DNA of 11,204 bases, taken from positions 1-11,204 of the forward strand of contig CAJKQX010000074.1 in NCBI GenBank assembly GCA_905202125.1. Direction: 5' to 3'. The notes below the pieces were generated by a model, which saw nothing but the letters and a program-made list of their open reading frames with translations, ran no database searches and was not told the DNA's origin. Each line of letters opens with the position of its first letter. Position 1 is the first letter of the stretch. The stretch is from an uncultured Prevotella sp. (GTDB lineage: Bacteria; Bacteroidota; Bacteroidia; Bacteroidales; Bacteroidaceae). Below, piece after piece: positions 5,999 through 11,204 of this stretch. Both the position numbers and the translations under genes were made by a program.

Positions 5999-7192
5999 TT
6001 ATTTTAGTTTTGAAAGCACATTCTTGATGCGTTGCATTGCCTCGCGTATGTTCTCGTCGCTTGTGGCGTAGCTCATACGGAAACAATCCGGATCTCCGAA
6101 GGCATCGCCTCCAACGGTTGCCACATGACCCACTTCGAGGAGATATAATGCAAGGTCGGTTGAGTTGTTGATGGTGTGTGTGCCGTCTGTTTTTCCGTAG
6201 AAATAGCTGCATTTTGGGAACAGGTAGAAGGCGCCTTGTGGCACATTCACCTCCAGTCCGGGTATCTCTTTTGCCAATTCCACGATGAGGTTGCGTCTGC
6301 GTTCGAATGCTTTTCGCATGATCTCCACGCATTCCTGCGACATCGTGTAGGCCGCTTCGGCTGCCTTTTGACTCACTGAGCACGGTCCGCTGGTATATTG
6401 TCCTTGTAGCTTGTTGCATCCTTTCACTATCCATTCGGGTGCGGCGATGTATCCTATGCGCCATCCCGTCATGGCGTAAGCTTTGGACACGCCATTGACG
6501 ATAATCGAACGTTCTTTCATGCCTTCGAACTGTGCGATGCTCTCGTGATGTCCCACGTAGTTGATATGTTCGTATATTTCATCAGCGAGCACATACATGT
6601 CCTCGTGCTGTTTGATGACTTCGGCCAGCGCTTTAAGTTCCTCTTTCGAGTACACGCTGCCCGTAGGGTTGCTTGGCGAGCACAGTATGAGCATTCTCGT
6701 TTTGTCGGTTATGGCATTCTCGAGTTGCTCGGCTGTGATTTTGAAATCCTGCTCAAACCCGGCGTTTACTATCACCGGATTGCCTCCTGCCAGTTTCACC
6801 ATTTGCGGATAGCTTACCCAGTAAGGTGCCGGGATTATCACTTCGTCACCGGGATTGACGAGAGCCATCACCGTGTTACATACGCTTTGTTTGGCTCCGT
6901 TGGACACCAATATCTCGTTTATGGAATATTCGAGGCCGTTTTCGTTTCTCAGTTTGGCCGATATGGCTTTTCTCAGGTCGGCGTATCCGGGCACCGGTGA
7001 GTAGCGGGAGTAATTCTCTTCGATGGCTTTATTTGCTGCATCCTTGATATGGTCGGGTGTGTTGAAATCCGGTTCGCCCACGCTCATGTTAATAACGTCT
7101 ATTCCTTGTGCTTTCATCTCGCTGCTCTTTTGCGACATTACAAGAGTGGCAGACGGTGCAAGTCTGTTTAAACGGTCAGATAATTGTGCCAT
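5999..7192 (-). CDS. Class I PLP-dependent aminotransferase, aspartate aminotransferase type
   Basis: The enzyme transfers amino groups between amino acids and 2-oxoacids, most likely aspartate and glutamate, in the cytoplasm. The 397-residue length is normal for fold-type I aspartate aminotransferases. Visible landmarks: SVGEPDF (37-43), YSPVPGYADLR (64-74), SNGAKQ with Lys101 (97-102), NPTG (175-178), ADEIYEH (203-209), the PLP-binding Lys237 in VSKAYAMTGWRIGY (235-248), and FRMSYA with the carboxylate-binding Arg372 (371-376). Lys101 in GAKQ is the pattern of the subgroup Ib (Thermus-type) enzymes, some of which also use prephenate; that second activity cannot be excluded. The gene has its own promoter match just upstream and is separated from exbB by 189 bases with the exbB promoter in between, so it is probably a single-gene unit. 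It starts with a well-placed ATG; no SD is seen, as is common in Bacteroidota. Confidence 0.93.
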   Translation of the reverse strand: MAQLSDRLNRLAPSATLVMSQKSSEMKAQGIDVINMSVGEPDFNTPDHIKDAANKAIEENYSRYSPVPGYADLRKAISAKLRNENGLEYSINEILVSNGAKQSVCNTVMALVNPGDEVIIPAPYWVSYPQMVKLAGGNPVIVNAGFEQDFKITAEQLENAITDKTRMLILCSPSNPTGSVYSKEELKALAEVIKQHEDMYVLADEIYEHINYVGHHESIAQFEGMKERSIIVNGVSKAYAMTGWRIGYIAAPEWIVKGCNKLQGQYTSGPCSVSQKAAEAAYTMSQECVEIMRKAFERRRNLIVELAKEIPGLEVNVPQGAFYLFPKCSYFYGKTDGTHTINNSTDLALYLLEVGHVATVGGDAFGDPDCFRMSYATSDENIREAMQRIKNVLSKLK

Positions 7193-7217
7193 AGTATTTA
7201 TCTTTTATTTATTGTTG

Positions 7218-7248
7218 CAAATATAATTAATTCTTTTTCTCCGTGAAA
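7218..7248 (-). promoter_or_regulatory. Promoter of the aminotransferase gene
   Basis: On the minus strand TATATTTG (7225-7218) matches the Bacteroidota -7 element. Nineteen bases upstream, TTTC (7248-7245) is a one-mismatch -33 element. The start of transcription would be near 7211, leaving a leader of about 18 bases. This supports separate expression from ribBA, although read-through cannot be excluded, since I see no strong terminator between them. Confidence 0.55.
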
Positions 7249-7354
7249 GAATAAGCGGTATTTTTCTTTTCGGGGGTGGTAATATTTATTCCTTTTTTGA
7301 TGACGTCGAGCTGCGACAGTCTCTTGTTAATATATAATAATGTTTCAGTCACGG

Positions 7355-8566
7355 CTATTTCAGGTGCAGGGTATGTCCCATGCGGTCGCGTTTGGTCTTG
7401 AGATACCGTTCGTTGTATTTGTTGGGGGTTATCTCGATTGGTACTATTTCGGATATTTCCAGTCCGTATGCCTCCAGTCCCACTCTTTTTACAGGGTTGT
7501 TGGTAATCAGTCTCATTTTGTGTACGCCGAGGTGCCTGAGCATCTGTGCTCCGCAACCATAGTCGCGCTCGTCAGGTTGGAAGCCGAGGTGCATATTTGC
7601 ATCCACCGTGTCGTAGCCCTCCTCCTGCAGTTTGTAGGCCGCTATCTTGTTCATCAAACCGATGCCGCGTCCTTCTTGTTGCATATAGATGACGATGCCT
7701 TTGCCCTCTTTTTCTATCATTTGCATGGATTTGTGCAACTGCTCTCCGCAATCACATCGTTTGCTTCCGAGGATATCGCCTGTCGCACACGATGAGTGAA
7801 CCCTCACGAGTATTTGCTCATTGCTTTCCCATTCGCCTTTAACGAGGGCTATGTGCTCCAGACCGTTGCTTTGCTGTCTGAACGGTATGAGACGGAAATG
7901 ACCGTATTCGGTCGGCATATCCACCTCTTCGCCCACCTCTATGATGGACTCCTTTTCCAGCCGATAGGCTATGAGGTCTTTGATGGTGATGATTTTCATG
8001 TCCCATTCTTTGGCCATCCGTTGCAGTTCCGGCATACGGGCCATCGTGCCGTCCTCGTTCATGATTTCCATAAGTGCACCGGCCGGATAGAGACCTGCCA
8101 ACTTGCACATGTCTATTGCAGCCTCTGTGTGACCGCATCTGCGCAACACGCCATGATCCTGAGCGTATAGGGGATTGATGTGCCCGGGACGGCCGAAAGT
8201 GTTGGGTGTCGACTTGGGATCGGCCAATGCTTTGATTGTTTCGGCGCGGTCGTGGGCCGAGACACCGGTGGAGCAACCCTCCAGTTTGTCCACAGTGACG
8301 GTGAACGGAGTTCCGAGCATAGATGTGTTTTCGCTCACCTGATGGGGCAGGTCGAGTTCCTCGCAGCGCGAAATGGTGATGGGCGCGCAGAGCACACCTC
8401 GTGCGTTTTTCAGCATGAAATTCACTTTCTCGGCTGTTATTTTCTCGGCTGCGATTATCAAGTCTCCTTCATTCTCGCGGTCTTCATCGTCTACCACGAT
8501 GATGAACTTACCTTCTTTAAAATCTTTTATCGCTTCATCGATGTTGCTGACCTTGAAATCTCCCAT
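7355..8566 (-). CDS. ribBA: Bifunctional DHBP synthase / GTP cyclohydrolase II
   Basis: RibBA supplies both precursors of riboflavin: 3,4-dihydroxy-2-butanone 4-phosphate from ribulose 5-phosphate, and diamino-ribosylamino-pyrimidinone phosphate from GTP. The N-terminal RibB domain (about 1-200) shows DDEDRENEGDL (26-36), GVLCAPI (57-63), STGVSAHDRAET (99-110), RPGHINPLYA (126-135) and RRCGHTEAA (142-150). The C-terminal RibA domain (about 207-403) shows RVHSSCATGDILGSKRCDCG with the zinc ligands Cys260, Cys271 and Cys273, YMQQEGRGIG with Tyr294, DERDYG with Arg334, and ITNNPVKR. Both active sites look intact, and 403 residues is the normal length. The gene follows lptF/G by only 18 bases and probably shares its transcript. 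No FMN riboswitch is seen upstream, and the gap is too short for one. Confidence 0.97.
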   Translation of the reverse strand: MGDFKVSNIDEAIKDFKEGKFIIVVDDEDRENEGDLIIAAEKITAEKVNFMLKNARGVLCAPITISRCEELDLPHQVSENTSMLGTPFTVTVDKLEGCSTGVSAHDRAETIKALADPKSTPNTFGRPGHINPLYAQDHGVLRRCGHTEAAIDMCKLAGLYPAGALMEIMNEDGTMARMPELQRMAKEWDMKIITIKDLIAYRLEKESIIEVGEEVDMPTEYGHFRLIPFRQQSNGLEHIALVKGEWESNEQILVRVHSSCATGDILGSKRCDCGEQLHKSMQMIEKEGKGIVIYMQQEGRGIGLMNKIAAYKLQEEGYDTVDANMHLGFQPDERDYGCGAQMLRHLGVHKMRLITNNPVKRVGLEAYGLEISEIVPIEITPNKYNERYLKTKRDRMGHTLHLK

Positions 8567-8584
8567 AATATTATAATTGTTGTT

Positions 8585-10483
8585 TTATTGTTTCTTATTT
8601 ATTCTTTCTATTATGTTATTGTTTGTGCTAATGATATTTCTGATGTCCTTGAGCAGTCTCAGGCGGAATCTCCACATTCTTAAATATAAGAAGGCTCCCA
8701 AAGGAACTGTTATTGCGGCCAGGATGTTGAGCCATTTGTTGTCGAACGGCCTTGTGTGGGCCTTGACCGAGACGATAGGGTAGGTGTTGAGCTCACCGAT
8801 GATCTTTCTGTCTTTCGTGTTCGACAGGTCTTCGATGACTGTTTCGAGTTCCTCGCTGATCACCTCGATGTCGTGATCGGGTTTGTATTTGAAGAACACA
8901 TTTATCCAGTTGGGCGCCGATTTCAGATTGTGCGTATGTGCATACAGCGTGGCGTCATCGCTGATTTTCTGCAGTCGTGCTATGTCGGCATCATATTCTG
9001 GGTCCTTGATTATCACCTCTTTGGCGGCGATATGACGTTTCAGTCGCAGTCCCGCGAGCTTTCTGAGGATATTGAGATAAAGGTCCAGATTGAACACTAT
9101 CGAGTCTTTGTTGGCCTTGTATGTGACAAATATGGCTATCGGAATCAATACTCCCGGTGCCAGACTCTTGCCGAACCATATTGTCCACATACCTCCTCGG
9201 GCCATACGATAGCCCGAATTGTCGAGGATGTAGTAAACGATAAACACCAACACCGATATCAGTACCGGCATACCCAGTCCGCCTTTGCGGATGATTGCTC
9301 CCAAAGGTGCTCCGATAAAGAAGAAAATGATGCACGAGAGTGCCAATGTGAATTTGGCCAAAGCCTCTATCTTGTGTTGTCTTATCAGTTTGTCGCCGTC
9401 TGATGTCAACATGCTCTTGAAATCCAGGTCGGTCACTTTGTTTTGCAGTTTGTTGAGTGCGCTGCTTACGGCCTGTCGTTTCTGGTCGGGAGGCATTGCC
9501 GCATAGACCGAGTCCACATTATATTTAATGTCTTTGGCACGGGCCACTGCCGTCAGTGAGTCTTTCTTTGAGATTTTCGACATGTAGTACATCGTGTGTT
9601 TCGCATCCTCGTAGTATGTGCGGCCTATGCTGTCATACTCTTGCTCCATCGAGTCCACATAGTTGTATATCTGTGCAATGCTCTTGGCGCGGGCGTCGTT
9701 GCTCAATGATGTTGAGTTTGACATGTCGATGTCTCCGTCATAGTCGAGCACTATCTTCTTGCTGATGAACGATTCACGGCGGTATGGCACCGACGCGCTG
9801 TTCGACAGTTCTTGCGACTGCATGTTTTCAAACCATTCTCCGTTCCACAGTGTCAGCAACAAATGCTTTTTCTCTGCTGTCGACTGCAGCATGCCCGAGT
9901 CGGCCAGAATGATGGCCTGATCCTCGTAACTTCCTGTCATTCGGTAGATCATGATGCCGTACAACTTGCCCGTCTCCATGTCCTTTCTTTGCACATAGAG
10001 GTTGCTGTTCGGTATTCCGTCATAGAATATGCCTTCGGGTATTTCGAGTTCGGGACTTTTCTGTTTCATGGCCATCATCAGTTGTCCCATCTTCTTGTTG
10101 GTGCCCGGACCGATGCTGTTTTGGAAATAAAATGACACCACGCTTATCGTCACGGATATGATGATGACCGATCTGAATGCCTGCAACAGTGATATGCCCG
10201 CTGCCTTGATGGCTGTCAGTTCGCAGCTCTCGCCGAGATTACCGAACGTGATGAGTGATGATAGCAGTATGGCCAATGGCAGTGCCTGTGGTACAAGCAT
10301 TACTCCCATGTACCAGAAAAATTGAGCCAAAATCTCCATCGACAAGCCTTTTCCTATCAGTTCGTCTATGATTTTCCATAGAAACTGCATCATCAGCACA
10401 AACTGGCATATAAAGAATGTACCGATGAACAGGAGGCAAAATTGCTTGGCAATGAATATATCTAATTTCTTTATTCGAAACAT
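8585..10483 (-). CDS. LptF/LptG (YjgP/YjgQ) family LPS export permease
   Basis: LptF and LptG are the inner-membrane permease subunits that, with the LptB ATPase, pull lipopolysaccharide or lipooligosaccharide from the membrane towards the Lpt bridge. The 632-residue protein has three N-terminal helices (about 12-34, 55-80, 103-122), with the family motif GESCELTAIKAAGIS at 84-98. A large periplasmic region (about 123-375) follows, then three more helices (about 376-396, 404-421, 437-455), with GAPLGAIIRKGGLGMP at 391-406. A C-terminal extension (about 460-632) carries one further hydrophobic helix near 583-601. E. coli LptF and LptG have about 360 residues, so this is a long form, as I recall for Bacteroidota. 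F cannot be told from G here. The gene probably shares a transcript with ribBA. Confidence 0.92.
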   Translation of the reverse strand: MFRIKKLDIFIAKQFCLLFIGTFFICQFVLMMQFLWKIIDELIGKGLSMEILAQFFWYMGVMLVPQALPLAILLSSLITFGNLGESCELTAIKAAGISLLQAFRSVIIISVTISVVSFYFQNSIGPGTNKKMGQLMMAMKQKSPELEIPEGIFYDGIPNSNLYVQRKDMETGKLYGIMIYRMTGSYEDQAIILADSGMLQSTAEKKHLLLTLWNGEWFENMQSQELSNSASVPYRRESFISKKIVLDYDGDIDMSNSTSLSNDARAKSIAQIYNYVDSMEQEYDSIGRTYYEDAKHTMYYMSKISKKDSLTAVARAKDIKYNVDSVYAAMPPDQKRQAVSSALNKLQNKVTDLDFKSMLTSDGDKLIRQHKIEALAKFTLALSCIIFFFIGAPLGAIIRKGGLGMPVLISVLVFIVYYILDNSGYRMARGGMWTIWFGKSLAPGVLIPIAIFVTYKANKDSIVFNLDLYLNILRKLAGLRLKRHIAAKEVIIKDPEYDADIARLQKISDDATLYAHTHNLKSAPNWINVFFKYKPDHDIEVISEELETVIEDLSNTKDRKIIGELNTYPIVSVKAHTRPFDNKWLNILAAITVPLGAFLYLRMWRFRLRLLKDIRNIISTNNNIIERINKKQ

Positions 10484-10523
10484 TGTTTGCCTAAACCTTA
10501 AAACACATTAATGTATCAAGTTG

Positions 10524-10571
10524 CAAAATTAGTATAAAAAAATCAGATTAATTCTTTTTTTTGTTTTTTTA
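10524..10571 (-). promoter_or_regulatory. Promoter of the lptF/G-ribBA unit with upstream A-tract
   Basis: On the minus strand TAATTTTG (10531-10524) is a full match to the -7 element TAnnTTTG. No good -33 element is visible at the usual spacing. Instead, two A-tracts of seven and eight bases (10570-10564 and 10562-10555) lie about 38-53 bases upstream of the expected start near 10517, where an UP element would sit. The leader would be about 33 bases. Confidence 0.5.
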
Positions 10572-10604
10572 TCAAACATCTCGCTCCGACCCATACGTGC
10601 CGTT

Positions 10605-11000
10605 CTACAACCCGCTCTTGCGATGCAGTTTTTCCAGATTTTCATCCCAGATGTCGTACAGGTCCTGTATGTCTTCCTTGATGGCAAAGTCAGTGATGTG
10701 CAGTGTGTAGTCGTCGGTCATGGTGTTTTTCTCCATACTCAGTTCCAGATACGCATCCCTGTGCTCCTCGTCTTCCCATACGAAACGAACACGCGCGCAT
10801 TTCTCCTTGACTATCATCCTGGCATGCTTTATCTCCTGATGTCCCCATGCGTTGCCCCACACGAATGTGTATCTGTCATTTTCGCACTGTATGTCGTCTG
10901 CAAACCACTTGCTCAGCCCTTCAGGCGAACATATCAATCCCCAAATTATCTGAGGCGATTTCGAACGAAGCACTCTTTCTATTTCTATCTTTTGTTTCAT
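10605..11000 (-). CDS. START-like domain protein
   Basis: This 131-residue protein resembles the small START-like (SRPBCC fold) proteins found across Bacteroidota. The conserved start block is visible: a first strand with IEIERVLRSKSPQIIW (5-20), then ICSPEGLSKWFADDI (23-37), typical of the helix-grip fold, where the domain binds a hydrophobic ligand or a protein partner. Alternating strand-like segments follow, YTFVWGNAWGHQEIKHARM (44-62) and ARVRFVWEDE (69-78), and an amphipathic helix closes the protein (about 110-130). No signal peptide or membrane helix is present, so it should be cytoplasmic. It differs from AHSA1-type proteins in details and has no assigned ligand. It is expressed from its own promoter, divergent from the tRNA gene, and the gap of 121 bases to lptF/G has a separate promoter. 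Confidence 0.8.
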   Translation of the reverse strand: MKQKIEIERVLRSKSPQIIWGLICSPEGLSKWFADDIQCENDRYTFVWGNAWGHQEIKHARMIVKEKCARVRFVWEDEEHRDAYLELSMEKNTMTDDYTLHITDFAIKEDIQDLYDIWDENLEKLHRKSGL

Positions 11001-11057
11001 TGTCCAGCGCAGATTGTCGTTGACGTGTTTTAGTTATTTACAAGGTGTTGTCGGCTA

Positions 11058-11091
11058 CAAAAATAATAAATATATGATGTATATTTGCAAA
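11058..11091 (-). promoter_or_regulatory. Promoter of the START-like gene
   Basis: On the minus strand TATTTTTG (11065-11058) matches the -7 element, and TTTG (11091-11088) lies 22 bases upstream as a -33 element, one base beyond the usual 19-21 spacing. Transcription would begin near 11051 and give a leader of about 50 bases. A second TATTTTTG (11095-11088) overlaps the -33 element but lacks a -33 partner of its own. Confidence 0.45.
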
Positions 11092-11106
11092 AATAGTGAA
11101 AAATAT

Positions 11107-11137
11107 TTTGTTGGTAAATAAAAAAGTACTACCTTTG
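11107..11137 (+). promoter_or_regulatory. Promoter of the tRNA gene
   Basis: TACCTTTG (11130-11137) is a full match to the Bacteroidota -7 element. TTTG (11107-11110) is a full -33 element with a 19-base spacing, inside the consensus range. Transcription would start near 11144, about 12 bases before the mature 5' end of the tRNA. It is the best promoter match in the window, as expected for a stable RNA gene. Confidence 0.8.
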
Positions 11138-11155
11138 CACACGCAAAAAGCAAAT

Positions 11156-11204
11156 GGCGGGATAGCTCAGCTGGTTAGAGCGCATGATTCATAATCATGA
11201 GGTC
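11156..11204 (+). tRNA. tRNA with CAT anticodon, probably elongator tRNA-Met (cut by window edge)
   Basis: The first 49 bases of a tRNA are present. The 5' acceptor strand is GGCGGGA (11156-11162), followed by T8 and A9. The D-arm GCTC/GAGC (11165-11168 and 11178-11181) has a loop with GG. The anticodon stem CATGA/TCATG (11183-11187 and 11195-11199) is perfect, with loop TTCATAA and anticodon CAT at 11190-11192. The T-arm and 3' acceptor strand lie outside the window. The start differs from the initiator type, whose anticodon stem has three G-C pairs, so initiator is unlikely. Elongator Met is favoured; the lysidine-modified tRNA-Ile with the same anticodon cannot be ruled out from half the molecule. 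Confidence 0.93.

Noticed and set aside
5979..6464. A 161-residue Arg/His-rich open frame overlapping the end of the aminotransferase gene.
   Set aside because: It is out of frame with a well-supported enzyme, has an unnatural composition and matches no family I know.
6545..7000. Long plus-strand open frames opposite the aminotransferase, ribBA and lptF/G genes.
   Set aside because: They lie opposite conserved genes, have skewed composition (many Cys, His, Phe), and lack promoters or recognisable domains. They are antisense shadows.
7303..7320. A small hairpin (GACGTCG with CGACaGTC) between ribBA and the aminotransferase gene as a terminator.
   Set aside because: The stem has a bulge, and the minus-strand RNA continues with A-rich rather than U-rich sequence, so it does not fit an intrinsic terminator.
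7227..7354. A minus-strand open frame runs on past the ribBA stop and could encode about 40 extra residues.
   Set aside because: It has no start codon in the gap, its upstream part is out of frame within ribBA, and the aminotransferase promoter overlaps its end. It is best seen as chance.
1..11204. Insertion sequences, CRISPR arrays, phage genes, toxin-antitoxin pairs or other defence systems.
   Set aside because: No transposase, integrase, repeat-spacer pattern or defence motif is visible, and every long gene is a recognisable core-genome family.

Overview
The window looks like a stretch of chromosomal core genome from a member of the Bacteroidales (Bacteroidota). The evidence is a set of promoter matches to the Bacteroidota consensus (TAnnTTTG at -7, TTTG-like at -33), a TonB with an N-terminal RNxxYGAYxLRK motif, a long Bacteroidota-type LptF/LptG permease, and moderate GC with AT-rich spacers. 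Genus cannot be fixed from sequence alone; Muribaculaceae, Prevotella or Bacteroides relatives all fit. Ten protein genes all lie on the minus strand, and one tRNA gene, cut by the right edge, lies on the plus strand.

Layout from left to right. Positions 1-343 hold no gene but contain a long hairpin that pairs best as plus-strand RNA, a compact GC-rich REP-like palindrome with a flanking GTAG tag, a run of nine C, and a terminator hairpin for the operon that follows. Positions 344-5809 are one minus-strand operon, read from right to left: exbB-type proton channel, two different exbD-type genes, tonB, a PstS-like lipoprotein, and a secreted TPR protein. Its promoter is near 5916-5946. Positions 5999-7192 carry a class I aminotransferase of the aspartate aminotransferase type with its own promoter. 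Positions 7355-10483 are a two-gene unit, lptF/G then ribBA, with only 18 bases between them. Positions 10605-11000 encode a small START-like protein. At 11156 a CAT-anticodon tRNA gene begins, divergent from the START-like gene, with a near-consensus promoter.

The left operon appears to build one machine. ExbB and the ExbD subunits would harvest the proton motive force in the inner membrane, and TonB would pass it to outer-membrane TonB-dependent transporters. The PstS-like lipoprotein and the TPR protein are co-transcribed accessory proteins with unknown roles in that system. LptF/G exports lipopolysaccharide or lipooligosaccharide, RibBA makes two riboflavin precursors, and the aminotransferase makes amino acids.

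I found no mobile element, CRISPR array, phage gene or defence gene, and I do not see a clearly new system. The points most worth a second look are the REP-like palindrome, the altered ligand motif in the PstS-like protein, the extra domains of the LptF/G protein, and several RNA hairpins.
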